Positions 8,167 to 18,863 of a stretch of DNA of 64,000 bases are shown here, piece by piece. Under the pieces are notes generated by a model. It worked only from the letters and a program-made list of their open reading frames with translations, did not search any database and had not been told where the DNA came from. Position 1 is the stretch's first letter. The number at the start of each line of letters is the position of its first letter. The stretch covers positions 248,001-312,000 of the forward strand of contig CP025321.1 of the NCBI GenBank assembly GCA_004014935.1. The letters are read 5' to 3'. The DNA comes from Saccharomycopsis malanga. Its lineage: Eukaryota > Ascomycota > Saccharomycetes > Ascoideales > Saccharomycopsidaceae. The position numbers were made by a program, and so were the translations under genes.

Positions 8167-10329
8167 ATGAATCACCAAGATGAAGGTAGAGGTCCGCCTC
8201 ACGGGAAAATCATTGAAGATAACCGTGAGAGAAGCAATAGTATAAATAGTGAATCTACACTCAATTCTCTTCAAAACAGCGAGGAGTTACTTCTTCATGG
8301 TGATGGAAAAGCAGCAAAAAAGATACATTCAAATAATGATTCAATAAACGAACATTTAGATAACGAGACTCTCAAATCGTATGAAGAATATGAGAATTCC
8401 AATCAGACTACTCATGGTATGAAGCAAGAAGAATATCAGCTGCACCCACCTCATCATCAGAAATGGGAATCACCAGGCCGTCATACACCACAAACATTGT
8501 ACACACAACAGCATTCAAAAGCATCAACAAAAAGCAGGCTCAACGAATATTCCCGCTTCTCAACTCCATATGCCAACCAATATCCTTTCGTGACTCCGGG
8601 AGTTATGTCAATTCCCACATTCACTCCTAAAAAAATGTACCAGATTAGCCCTTCCAAACATATAGACAGCATACCCTCTTCCGGACCTTCTAATATCATT
8701 GAATTCGATTTGCCAGAGTCTCAAAGGAATTCCACTACACCAAAGAATTTAAACCAAGTGCTAAAAGCACACCAGATTGCTTCAATCACCTTGTGTTCTG
8801 TCTTTGGAACAGGCTTGCTCATCAAAACAGCAGCTACCTTGAAAACTTGCGGACCTTTGCCGTTGCTTATAAGCTTGATTTTTATGAGTGGTTTGAGTTA
8901 TCAAGTGATTTGCGCCTTGTGTGAAATGTGCACCTATATTCCCTTGCCAAATGCGTATTCAGGTTACACTGAAAGGTTTGTCGATCCTGCTTTGGGCTAC
9001 ACTCTTGGCTACTTTTATCTCTTTCAATACTTGATTATCGGGCCAAATCAGATATTCGTAGGGGCAATGACAGTTCAATACTGGATTTCCCCCGATTCAG
9101 TTAACCCTGCAGTCTGGATAACAATATTTGTTTTAATACTCACGCTCCTCAATTATATTGACGTGGGAAAAATAGCATTGACAGCAGATATTTTTGTTCT
9201 CCTCAAAATGGCAGTTTATTTGTTTATTTTCATTATGCTTCTCGTGGTTATCAGTGGGGGTGGAGCTAAAAAGGAAGTTATTGGCTTCAAGTACTGGTCC
9301 AGCCCTGGTCCAATCAATAATCATACGTACACATCGAGCTCCCCCGCTGGTGACATTGTCGCCTTTCTTTCTGCTATAACAAGTAGCATTTTCCCATTCA
9401 CTGGAGTAGAGAGTTTCTGCGTTACTGTGGGAGAAGCTTATTACCCAAGAAAGACTATCCCAAAAGCTAAAAACATTTTATTCTTTTGCGTAGTTATTGC
9501 CTATCTTCCTATCGCTTTCCTACTTGGCTTAGCAGTTGCTTATAATGATCCAAAATTCCCTTCTGTTGTTGCTAATCAAGATAAGACCACCGCTGCATCG
9601 TCTGCAATCATTTTAGCAATCACCAATGCCGGCTTGAAGGTGTTCCCTCCCATCCTCAATGGTGTTATTTTTATTTTTGTCTTGTCCGCCGCCAACAGTA
9701 GCTTTTACATCAGCACCAGAATTTTGTATGGCTTGTCAGCCTCAGGATTAGCCCCTGCAATTTTCAGCAGAACAGCAGGAAAAGGTGTTCCATTGTTTGC
9801 TATATCCTTGGTGTCAGTATTTAACCTACTCGCCTACTTGGGGGTTACAGAACCAACCAGAAAACTTTTCGAGCTTTTCAGCAACTCTGTATGTGGGTTC
9901 ACGTTAATTCTATGGATGTGTATCTTGATAACTCATATATGTTTCCTCAGGGCTATGAAGATTCAAGACGCTGACAGAACCAATGTAACATACAGGGCAA
10001 AGGGTGGAGTGATTGCTTCTGGAATTGCCTTTTTCTTATGTACATTGTTAGTGCTTTTCCGCGAGTTCGTGGTATTCCTAGATGTTGAACATTTCGATAT
10101 CAAGCTTTTCCTTACAGGTTATATCTGTATTCCTGTTTTCCTCTGCGTGTTTTTGGGCTTCAAGTTTTACTACAAAACATCCTTCATCAAGCCTGAAAAG
10201 GCTGATTTGTATTTTTATAAGGACTGCGTGGATGCTTCTGAAGAAGCTTATATCAACAAGGAACTAGAAAATTATAAAGGCGAGAGCAAGTACAGCATCA
10301 AACTGTTATACCAAAAATTTTTTGTCTGA
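8167..10329 (+). CDS. Amino-acid permease (APC superfamily, YAT type) with long N-terminal tail
   Basis: This 720-residue membrane protein starts at the first ATG of the frame. Residues 1-200 are hydrophilic and rich in Ser, Asn, His and Gln. The transmembrane core begins near residue 201 with SITLCSVFGTGLLI, the family's GxGxG-like first helix. A later segment reads GVESFCVTVGEAYYPRKTIP, the YAT signature normally written GxE...GEA.NPRK.IP. SAANSSFYISTRILYGLSASGLAP matches the conserved eighth-helix region. Ordinary fungal amino-acid permeases have N-termini of 80-100 residues; a tail this long is more like the Ssy1/Csy1 amino-acid sensors. Whether it transports or senses is not decidable here. 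A third option is a diverged Agp-like permease. Confidence 0.85.
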   Translation: MNHQDEGRGPPHGKIIEDNRERSNSINSESTLNSLQNSEELLLHGDGKAAKKIHSNNDSINEHLDNETLKSYEEYENSNQTTHGMKQEEYQLHPPHHQKWESPGRHTPQTLYTQQHSKASTKSRLNEYSRFSTPYANQYPFVTPGVMSIPTFTPKKMYQISPSKHIDSIPSSGPSNIIEFDLPESQRNSTTPKNLNQVLKAHQIASITLCSVFGTGLLIKTAATLKTCGPLPLLISLIFMSGLSYQVICALCEMCTYIPLPNAYSGYTERFVDPALGYTLGYFYLFQYLIIGPNQIFVGAMTVQYWISPDSVNPAVWITIFVLILTLLNYIDVGKIALTADIFVLLKMAVYLFIFIMLLVVISGGGAKKEVIGFKYWSSPGPINNHTYTSSSPAGDIVAFLSAITSSIFPFTGVESFCVTVGEAYYPRKTIPKAKNILFFCVVIAYLPIAFLLGLAVAYNDPKFPSVVANQDKTTAASSAIILAITNAGLKVFPPILNGVIFIFVLSAANSSFYISTRILYGLSASGLAPAIFSRTAGKGVPLFAISLVSVFNLLAYLGVTEPTRKLFELFSNSVCGFTLILWMCILITHICFLRAMKIQDADRTNVTYRAKGGVIASGIAFFLCTLLVLFREFVVFLDVEHFDIKLFLTGYICIPVFLCVFLGFKFYYKTSFIKPEKADLYFYKDCVDASEEAYINKELENYKGESKYSIKLLYQKFFV

Positions 10330-10592
10330 CTGCTACTTTTAATACTTAATTATTTATGACAGTGTCTCGAAAATCCTTCCTCTCAACAATCTTTTTATAA
10401 TCATTTGTTCCTTTATAGATTTTTATCATTTTATTTTTAAACGGTTTATGGAACCGTATTACCAAATTGCTTATAGACTTTCACAATGTTATGCTACAAC
10501 ATAATTTTCCAATAAAACAAACCTTCATTTCAATAACGTTATTATCAGCAACGAAAATGTAGCAAATTCAAATAAAATTGGAAAAAAAAAAA

Positions 10593-10647
10593 TGCGAACT
10601 CTGTGGATCGAACACAGGACCTTCAGATAACAAAGTTTCAAGGAAAT

Positions 10648-10678
<31 letters not shown>

Positions 10679-10685
10679 AGTCCGC
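10593..10685 (-). tRNA. tRNA-Phe (GAA) with 20-nt intron
   Basis: The reverse complement folds into a full cloverleaf. The acceptor GCGGACT pairs with AGTTCGC, the D arm is GCTC-AGTTGGGA-GAGC, the anticodon stem is TCAGA/TCTGA and the T arm is CTGTG-TTCGATC-CACAG, with discriminator A. The anticodon GAA is at 10652-10650. A 20-base intron at 10648-10629 follows position 37, the canonical place, as in the intron-bearing tRNA-Phe of other yeasts. A run of T residues on the transcribed strand directly after the 3' end serves as pol III terminator. The 3' CCA is not encoded. Confidence 0.97.
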
Positions 10686-13352
10686 TATTCTTTAGAAAAA
10701 AATGTTTTCGTGCCACCCGGCTGCATACACATAGAAGGACTCACAACTTCATGATGACATAAGCCGACTTGCAGATCAAAAAGAGGTATAATAGGAACTA
10801 TACTAATTCAGTTTTGCTCGGAAAAGGTGCAATGACAATGCTACTATTGTAATATTAATCTAAATAATTTGGATCATAATGTAATTCTTTGTACATGTTA
10901 AAAATAAAGTGTAACTAAAGCTAGCAATTCGCAACTTTTGGTGTGTGTAATGTGAGCATGCGCAGTTTTCGGAGTTTCAAACAATTGTCAGATCTGCCTT
11001 GAACAAAAACTTTCTAGAAATCTCTATTCACCTTTTCACCAAAATAAAACAGCTAACATTTTCCTCATTGGAAACAGTAGCCAATAATAGCAGGTATGCT
11101 GCTGTATGGTTGTGCAAAGTACATCACTCAGATGCCGCATGAAATATAGATTGGTTCTCAACATCAAGACATTTAAACCAACAAACGGATGAGCAATATG
11201 AACTTGTGAGCTAAATTAATTTCCTCTGATTACTTTTTGGCCTCCTGTGTATTACGAAAGCTTTTCCGACTGTTGCTGATTGTTGTAGCTGCTTTCATCA
11301 ATTGCAGTAATAATGGATTATGTTAACAACCTTTGTCTCAATATGTTAGATTTTATGATATGTTGTTGTTTTTAAATTTGAAAGCAAAATTAAAAACAAA
11401 ACAGAAAGCAAGCATTTGAGGCTGTGAAATCAAAAGTTTAAGCTTTACATTAACATAGCTGTCAAAATTTCCTCATGTATCTATTTGGCTATTTATATTA
11501 GTAGATCTAAACGAGTACATCTTGGAACATCCACCCAACTGGGGATTTCAAACCCATTTGGAAGCGGAAGACAAAGATGAAAACAAAATAAAATGACTGT
11601 AGTGTTGCTTGTAGGTTATATAAATCTTTGCAACAATACACATGGAATAGGGAAAAGTAAAAGTGGTTAGTTCAGGTAGGACAGAATTTGCCTCCTGAAA
11701 ATTTTTTCGAAGAGTTATCCAGCATTTTGGATTTGATTTTTGCATTCATAATTTCAATTAATGCACTATTCAAAAATGAAAAGTTTGCAATTAGACCATT
11801 TATTAGCATTCATTTTATCTATTACTTATAACTCGAATAGAGTAAATTAACAACTTTTATAATTATTCTGTCGTATTTTCAATGCCACTTTCATGACATT
11901 TTGCATCACCATGAAGCGTAAAAACTAACTACCATAGTAAAACAGACACAGAGTAAGCCATTTCCCAAAAACTTTTATAATAATTCAGACCAAAAAAGGG
12001 TATTTGTCTTTTCTCACCATTGATATTTGAAAGTTAGCCACCAAAAATTGTAGTCAACTTTCTTGGAAAGGTTATACTAATTACTGTTTAGCCAATCTGT
12101 AAGACCAATAAAGGAAGCCCCTAGAAATTGAAATAAAGACAAAGTTCACTTTCAAGTACTCTACCAATGTTGAATTACTAAAAAATAAGCTATACAGGAT
12201 GTTTGAGAAAATTTTTCATTGTATCTTATTGCCAGTTGTTCCTAAAAGTGACTAGATAGTGCGGGCCTATCCGAGTTAGGAAACCCTTACGCACATTAAT
12301 TGACGAAAAGGATGCCACCAAAAAAAAGAAATAATAGTTATTGTTAATATAGACAGAATAGTAGAATTAGAATGTTGAACTTAGATAGTGGAGAATTAGT
12401 CGCTTGCAGAGAAATAGCTTAGTGGAAGAGTTGGGGCAATTTACTATGGACGTCAAAAGCCTTTCATGAAAAGGGTACTCAGATTGCTGCGAAATAGTTT
12501 ACTAATGAACTACAAAAAAGCCAAGCTTGTAAGAATTTTGACTAATTAACTAGGTAGAGCAATAAAAGAAAATTGAATGTTGAGGTAGGAATATTTTCCA
12601 AATTTGACGAGCATTGATAATAGATGCAGTCCTGTCAAGGAGGTGTGCGAGTCTCAACATGTGGCAAATTTTACATCCTTGGAAAAGCCAAGAATAATAA
12701 TCACTGGAACGTTCGAAAGGCCTACTGATTTGCGAGATGAAGGAGATTTAATGCAAGAATTATGCCAGTTTATTTTTTATGTAAAGAAAGCCAGTAACGT
12801 AGATTATTAGTTTTAGCAAAACATAGCCAGATACCGGCAAAAGACAATATACGAAAAAAAATGGAGATGCAGTGGAAGATAGCAATAGTAAGGACAGGCA
12901 TAGAGATACAGCCAATGGCACATTACAATGCCCAATGGCACATCATAAGACCACACTCTCCAAAGGGGACAGGTCTAGTTCCACCGTTTTGACGCTTTTG
13001 GATTATGTATAAGGTTCAAGATTTACGAATTTATCTTAGAACAAAAATTATTTGTACATTATAGGCTTGTTCAAATTGCAAGAAGCTATTCCTTGCTGTT
13101 CTGGTCACTCATTGTTTGTCTCGAAAAGGCGGTACCAGGCCTTCGCCCACCTATTTTGATCCTGTCTGGATAGAAATACACTAGAAAAGGCTTGTCTACG
13201 TACTCCGACTAGTCAAACCACTCGGGACATCCGTCCGGGAGGTCACGGTACGTCCGCATGATCGTACTCCAACACACGTTGACGTGCAGCAGTTTGTTCT
13301 TTAAGGTTCTTTAGGGCTGTTCCGGGTGACGGCGTGGGGTGGGTTGCTCCTA

Positions 13353-13370
13353 GAAAATTCTGGAAGATTC
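13353..13370. promoter_or_regulatory. Four-unit heat-shock element
   Basis: GAAAATTCTGGAAGATTC has GAA, TTC, GAA and TTC at exact 5-bp spacing, a perfect four-unit heat-shock element. It lies about 190 bp upstream of the HSF1 start codon and upstream of a TATA-like TATATATC at about 13396, so autoregulation of HSF1 is likely. Confidence 0.85.
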
Positions 13371-13412
13371 CATGTCAAAGAGTGGGTAAAGACTTATATA
13401 TCAGGAGTCTTG

Positions 13413-13425
13413 GAACCTTCCAGAA
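13413..13425. promoter_or_regulatory. Three-unit heat-shock element
   Basis: GAA at 13413, TTC at 13418 and GAA at 13423 form a second perfect three-unit element just downstream of the TATA-like sequence. It may lie around the transcription start. Confidence 0.7.
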
Positions 13426-13537
13426 ATAAGGTGCAAGAGCGGTCTTCTATAGGCAATACGTTAAGCTACGAACATCCTTACCATCAGCAGTGTTTACTTT
13501 CATCAAACATCACATTCTCTTTATTGCACGCCCTCTC

Positions 13538-13552
13538 ATGAGTGATGACTAA
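13538..13552 (+). CDS. Four-codon uORF overlapping the HSF1 start
   Basis: ATG AGT GAT GAC TAA begins seven bases before the HSF1 ATG and ends inside it, in the +1 frame. It is the first ATG after the TATA-like sequence. Its start context (CTCATG) is weak, while the HSF1 ATG has G at -3, so leaky scanning would be needed to reach HSF1. Translation of the peptide itself is inferred only. Confidence 0.55.
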   Translation: MSDD

Positions 13553-15695
13553 TTATGATGGCACCAACAGCAACTTTGCCTCTCTGGTGAACCCGGAGCT
13601 TAGCGGCAAGGGATCTCCGATAGCATCATTGGGTAATATCGATGAGAGTTATCCGAACTTGAATCAACAAATGATGACATTTTACAAAACTCCCAACAGT
13701 CAACCATCAACCCAGTCGATATCGTATCCGCATCAGCAATTTGGTGATGATGCTTTACAGTTGGCATCTCCTAATATGAACCAGTATAATTCTGCAGTAT
13801 ATAATAATTTAGTCGATGAGTATCTTAACGGTGGATCAGGTGCTAGTAGTGTCACTGAGTTGTTTGACAATTCCGGGAGACCAGGAGCTGTTGCCAACGG
13901 CAATTCTAAAATAAGCTCTGGATTTGATCTCAGTAGAAGCAATTCCGAAGTGAACAGTGCTGGTAATAATAATAATAATGTTTTGGTGAAAAATGAATTG
14001 GAGCTTACAAATAGTAAAAAACTGGTACCTCAACAGCAGAAGTCTAGACCTGCTTTTGTTATGAAGTTATGGATGATGATCAATGATGAAAGTAACTCGG
14101 AATTTATCCAATGGTCTCCAGATGGAAAGTCGTTCAAGGTAATGAATCGCGAGGCCTTTATGAAGAATATTTTGCCCAAATATTTCAAGCATTCAAACTT
14201 TTCTAGTTTTGTAAGACAATTGAACATGTATGGCTGGCATAAAGTGCAGGACTTGAATGCTGGATCAATTAATGCCTCGGTGAATAATAGTGGCAGCAAT
14301 GACGAGGTGTGGCAGTTTGAAAGTCCATATTTTCAACGTGGCAGAGAAGATTTGTTGGACAAAATTGTAAGAAACAAATCTACCAAACAGAGCAAAGTTG
14401 ATGATACCGAAGGGTTGGATGTCAATATGTTAGTGCATGAGTTGAACAGAATAAAATCCAACCAGAGTTTGATAGCAGATGATTTAAAAAGAGTTAGCAA
14501 AGATAACAATTTGCTATGGCAAGAGGTGTTCCTTAGCAGAGAACGATACAATAAACAAAACGAAACTCTCAATACAATACTTCGTTTCATTGCTACTATT
14601 TTCCAAAACACATCTGGAAATCCAAGAGAAATCGAGTATGATAATAATACTAACAATGCCTTGATGGCAGCGCTTTACGATGCCACCAAAAAGGCTACAG
14701 AAAGCAATAATATGAACTATTTAAGCCAGCTTCCCGATTACAGCAACAATGCCATGTCCAATCGTAACGTTGGCTATTCTGGCACCGATATGAATAACAA
14801 TGCTGATCCTGGCTTGTACAATGATTACACTGATAAACCAAGACTCATGATTATGAATGATAGTTATAATCCAAGTAGGCAAAACAGTGATATTCCTCTG
14901 CCCTATATACAGTCGCCTGCTGGTAGCATACGTGCTATGAACTCAGAAAACAACCAGATACAGTCGCCAAAGACATCGATCAATAAATTGAGTCATATAA
15001 ACTCACTTCATGGGCTCGAGAATGATAACAATCTCGACACTTTACAAGGCGAAATCCAAAGGGCACCGGAAAACAATAACGATAACTTTATTATACCTCA
15101 GTATAACCGCGGTTCGCCCATTATGCTTGGTAACGGAAACGATTCAAATCGTCTGCTCCTTCCGTTGTTGAACGACAACACGTCACCTCGTTTCAAGGAA
15201 CTTTCTGACTCTGGCAGCCAGAAAAACAAAATTCTTGACGGGAGCGCCATCGACATGCCTTCACCACTGAACATCAGCTTGGCTGGCTCAGGCCAGAGTC
15301 AGTCGGTGATGAGCACTCCTAAGATGAGCCAGACGGAAATACTTCAGTCAAACATCAACCGTCAGGAACAATCCATCAACAATCTTGCAGACATCCTTAA
15401 CAGATACATGCCTGGTTACGACCAGCCGTCTCCAGTGAGCAGCTCGGTGGCAATGGGAAATAACGATTTTAATGTTGACGAGTTTCTAGCTGGAAAATCC
15501 ACGCCGAGCGTGCCAAGTACCCCTGTTCTTGACCATCCATCATTTATGTCCGACCTGTCTAATAATAATAATAATAATAATAATAATGATGATGATGCCG
15601 ACCTCTCGGCAAATACCAGCAAACGGACACTTTCAGAAATACAGGAGCACGACGATGAAGCCGAAATGGATGCTAAAAAAGCTAAGAATAGATAG
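13545..15695 (+). CDS. HSF1: Heat-shock transcription factor
   Basis: This 716-residue factor starts at the ATG of ATGACTAATTATG; the codon before it is GTG. Residues 168-272 form the HSF winged-helix DNA-binding domain, opening with RPAFVMKLW and containing the recognition helix FSSFVRQLNMYGWHKV. An insertion of Gly/Ser/Asn residues separates it from the closing WQFESPYFQRGREDLL. A heptad-rich coiled coil at about 292-349 would drive trimerisation. The rest is Asn/Ser-rich and disordered, with an N9-D3 run from an AAT microsatellite near 15561. HSF1 binds heat-shock elements and activates chaperone genes in the nucleus. Its promoter carries two such elements and a uORF overlaps its start. 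Confidence 0.97.
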   Translation: MTNYDGTNSNFASLVNPELSGKGSPIASLGNIDESYPNLNQQMMTFYKTPNSQPSTQSISYPHQQFGDDALQLASPNMNQYNSAVYNNLVDEYLNGGSGASSVTELFDNSGRPGAVANGNSKISSGFDLSRSNSEVNSAGNNNNNVLVKNELELTNSKKLVPQQQKSRPAFVMKLWMMINDESNSEFIQWSPDGKSFKVMNREAFMKNILPKYFKHSNFSSFVRQLNMYGWHKVQDLNAGSINASVNNSGSNDEVWQFESPYFQRGREDLLDKIVRNKSTKQSKVDDTEGLDVNMLVHELNRIKSNQSLIADDLKRVSKDNNLLWQEVFLSRERYNKQNETLNTILRFIATIFQNTSGNPREIEYDNNTNNALMAALYDATKKATESNNMNYLSQLPDYSNNAMSNRNVGYSGTDMNNNADPGLYNDYTDKPRLMIMNDSYNPSRQNSDIPLPYIQSPAGSIRAMNSENNQIQSPKTSINKLSHINSLHGLENDNNLDTLQGEIQRAPENNNDNFIIPQYNRGSPIMLGNGNDSNRLLLPLLNDNTSPRFKELSDSGSQKNKILDGSAIDMPSPLNISLAGSGQSQSVMSTPKMSQTEILQSNINRQEQSINNLADILNRYMPGYDQPSPVSSSVAMGNNDFNVDEFLAGKSTPSVPSTPVLDHPSFMSDLSNNNNNNNNNDDDADLSANTSKRTLSEIQEHDDEAEMDAKKAKNR
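15561..15587 (+). repeat. (AAT)9 microsatellite within HSF1
   Basis: Nine AAT units followed by GAT codons encode an Asn9-Asp3 run near the HSF1 C-terminus. Length polymorphism would change the protein without shifting frame. Confidence 0.9.
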
Positions 15696-16613
15696 ACAAT
15701 GTGTTTAGTTTTGTCTACACGTATTCAATTCTACATTCTGTCTTAGTTTTCTGATTCAAATTTTTTTGAGTGTAGTGTGACATGAGCATTTTTTGTCTGT
15801 AATTTAAAAGGGATGATCGTAATAGTATGTATACTTTTAGATGATAATTCATTGACTCTTAATCAGCGTTTTATGTGGATTTGAAATCTTATTGTTATGA
15901 CATGTCATATTAGACCCGGTAGGTCTTTCTCTCTTCTTCGAGAGTACTATCTGCCAGGCCTTTTTTCTCTTCTCCAAGAGCACTAACCACTGAGCCATCC
16001 GGCCCAGTGGGCTTCTCCAATTTGAATCAATAAAAACAAAAAATTCCTTTAACCAATATTTCGTCAACTTTACTGTAATAATAGTTTATTTATTAACAAT
16101 TACGCCACAATTTTCTTACAAACTTGCTACTAAAACAAAGTACTTACATTCTTTTAAAGTATCAAAGCATAGATTTTGCCGGCAATATTACACTAATTCA
16201 AATGTAGCAATAAATAACTGGCATCAAAATAACCAAAACCTCTCTCTCTCGTTTTATTACTCTAATAATGACGGAAAACCTCCAGCTGCATCTATTATAT
16301 CATATCCACGAGAAAGTCACATGACCCTCCACCGAAGCCGAAATTACATAAGACAGCAATAAGCAGATGCATCTCCTCATATAGACCTGCATGTTGCTGG
16401 GGCTGTTCATTGCTATATTGAAATTATGGGGGTTTTCCCTGTTTTTTTTCTTGTTATTTGCAAGATGGATTTTTGGTTTTCTTTTCAACTATTTCAATTG
16501 TCTCATTTTCTTGTTTGACTACTCTTTTTCCTATTCTTTTTAGCACAAGTGTACTCATAGCTTAATTGATTTTTCACTGAAAGTACCACTGTTTCTAGAT
16601 TATTATTGCTATC
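15696..16613. other. Intergenic region between HSF1 and TKL1
   Basis: This 0.9-kb interval contains the HSF1 3' end, a minus-strand copy of the SINE-like repeat head (15905-16012, listed separately) and the TKL1 promoter. No other gene is seen. Confidence 0.6.
15905..16012 (-). mobile_element. SINE-like repeat copy C, head only
   Basis: Read on the minus strand it begins CCCACTGGGCC and continues with TGGCTCAGTGGT, a near-consensus pol III A box, then GTGCTCTTGGAGAAGAG. This matches the head of the copy at 19489. The GAGAAGAG block is followed by a second diverged version of itself, so the head is partly duplicated. The body and tail seen in the other copies are missing, so it is a fragment. 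Confidence 0.65.
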
Positions 16614-18863
16614 ATGTCTCTTCCTGACAAGCTTTCAGATATTGACAATCTTGCGATCAGCACCATCCGTTTATTATCGGTAAGTAATTGAACTATTTGC
16701 AGGCCTCATTGGAGGGCCTCATTGCAGGCCGTTTTCTGACAGGTTTGACGAAAGCGAATTTGGATTGTAAAAAGTGAAAATGTTTTGTTGATTACATTAG
16801 CAAAGTTTTGGCTAAATAAGTTTTGCCTGGCAGGTTTTGGATGAGTAATAATACTAACATAATAGGTGGACCAAGTTGAAAAGGCAAATGCGGGCCATCC
16901 TGGTGCACCATTGGGATTGGCTCCAATTGCACATCTTCTCTGGAAGTCTATCAGACAAAACCCGAAGAATCCGCATTGGTTGAATAAGGACAGATTTGTT
17001 CTTTCCAATGGACATGCGTGTGCCTTGTTATATTCCATTTTGCACTTGTCTGGTTACGATTATTCTATTGAGGATTTGAAGCAATTCAGACAAGTTGATT
17101 CCAAGACCCCAGGCCATCCAGAGGCAGGATGTCCAGGTGTTGATATCACCACTGGACCGTTGGGCCAAGGTATTTCCAATGCGGTGGGCTTTGCTATTGC
17201 GCAGCAACATATTGCAGCTCGTTTCAACAGACCTGGCTACAATATTTCCGATAACTACACGTATGTTATTCTTGGAGATGGCTGTATGCAAGAAGGAGTT
17301 GCTTCTGAAGCATGTTCATTGGCAGGCCATTTGCAGTTGAAAAACTTGGTTGCTATTTATGATGACAATCATATTTCGATCGATGGTGACACGAAGGTTG
17401 CTTTTACCGAAGATGTCACCAAGAGATTTGAAGCTTATGGCTGGAATGTCCATTGGGTTAAAGACGGTATGAACGATGTAGACGGCATCACAGCTGCTCT
17501 TGCTCAAGCCAAGAAGTCGGACAAACCAACATTGATCAGATTGACTACCATTATTGGCTATGGTTCTCTCCAACAAGGCACTGCTTCTGTCCATGGGTCT
17601 CCTTTGAAAGCAGATGATGTGGAGCAATTGAAAGAAAAGTTGGGATTTGACCCTAAGAAAAGTTTCCAAGTTCCCGAGTCGGTGTATGCCTTTTACAAGG
17701 CTATTGCCCAAAGAGGTGCCGAGGAAGAGGAAAAATGGAACAAATTGGTCGAGGAGTATGTGAACAAGTTCCCAGAAGAAGGAGCAGAGTTGAAAAGAAG
17801 AATGAAAGGCGAATTGCCACAAGGCTGGGAGAAGAAGTTGCCCACTTATAAACCAACCGACAAGGCCTTGGCCACTAGAAAGTTGTCTGAAAATGTCTTG
17901 AGTGCTTTGAACGACTACATTCCAGAATTGATTGGCGGCTCTGCGGATTTGACAGGCTCCAACTTGACCAGAGCACCAGATGCCGTGGATTTCCAACCTC
18001 CTTCCACCAAATTGGGCGACTATTCTGGCCGCTACATCAGATATGGTGTCAGAGAACATGGAATGGCTGCTATTTCAAACGGCATTGCTGCCTACGGTTG
18101 CAATTTGAAACCTTTTGCCGGCACCTTCTTGAACTTTGTTTCCTATGCGGCTGGTGCTGTCAGATTGTCTGCTTTGTCCCACCACCAGGTCATCTATGTT
18201 GCTACCCACGATTCGATTGGCTTGGGAGAAGACGGCCCTACGCACCAACCTGTAGAAACATTGGCCCATTTGAGAGCTATTCCAAACATGTCTGTTTGGA
18301 GACCTGCTGACGGTAATGAAGTCGGCGCCGCTTATCTTGTTGCCTTGAAAAACCGCAAGACTCCTTCTGTGCTTGCTTTGTCTAGACAAGGCTTGCCCCA
18401 ATTGGAAGGCTCTTCTATCGAAAAGGCTTCCAAGGGCGGATATGTCATTCTTGAAGCAAAAAATCCAAAGGTTTCCATTGTGGCTACTGGTTCTGAGGTT
18501 CACATTGCCATTGAAGCTGCCAAGTCGTTGCAAAAAGAAGGCATTACAGCCACTGTCATCTCGTTGCCTGATTGGCACACCTTTGACCAACAGCCTGAAC
18601 AATACAGATTGAGTGTCTTCCCAGACGGCGTTCCTGTCTTGTCTTTTGAAGTCTTGGCTACTTCAGGATGGTCCAAATATGCTCACGAACACTTTGGCAT
18701 GGATAGATTTGGTTTCTCTGGTAAGGCTCCAGAGATCTACAAGAGATTGGAATTCACTCCCGAAGGTGTTGCCAAGAGAGCAAAGAGAGTTGTTGAATTC
18801 TACAAGGGTGTCAATGTCAAATCCCAATTGAACAGAGCTTTCAAGAATGATGACAATGCCTAG
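16614..18863 (+). CDS. TKL1: Transketolase, two exons
   Basis: Exon 1 is 16614-16679 (22 codons, beginning MSLPDKLSDID) and exon 2 is 16866-18863; joined they encode 687 residues, close to the ~680 of yeast transketolases. The junction restores the conserved STIRLLS-VDQVEKANAGHPG segment. The thiamine-diphosphate site is visible as GDGCMQEG through DDNHISIDG, and the conserved GVREHGM and THDSIGLGEDGPTHQP follow. The enzyme transfers two-carbon units between pentose-phosphate-pathway sugars in the cytosol, using thiamine diphosphate and a divalent metal. Strong codon bias indicates high expression. It converges with PTR2. Confidence 0.97.
16680..16865 (+). other. TKL1 spliceosomal intron
   Basis: The 186-nt intron begins GTAAGT and ends ATAG. 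A perfect TACTAAC lies at 16852-16858, so the branch adenosine is only 8 nt from the 3' splice site. Splicing is phase 0 and joins a conserved transketolase segment. Confidence 0.95.

Larger units (their letters stand above)
10686..13544. other. Gene-poor interval between tRNA-Phe and HSF1
   Basis: This 2.9-kb stretch holds only short, non-conserved open frames (the longest about 70 codons). It has a small direct repeat of CCAATGGCACA at about 12913-12946. I looked for paired long repeats or a solo terminal repeat near the tRNA, a common integration target in yeasts, and found nothing I can support. The last 250 bp are the HSF1 promoter with heat-shock elements. Confidence 0.5.

Noticed and set aside
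12604-12810. Open frame of 68 codons
   Set aside because: It has no ATG at its head, no recognisable feature and lies in a gene-poor gap.
10686-13300. A possible solo LTR or other retroelement remnant near the tRNA gene
   Set aside because: tRNA-flanking DNA often holds such elements, but I found no paired long repeats, no matching ends and no coding remnants.
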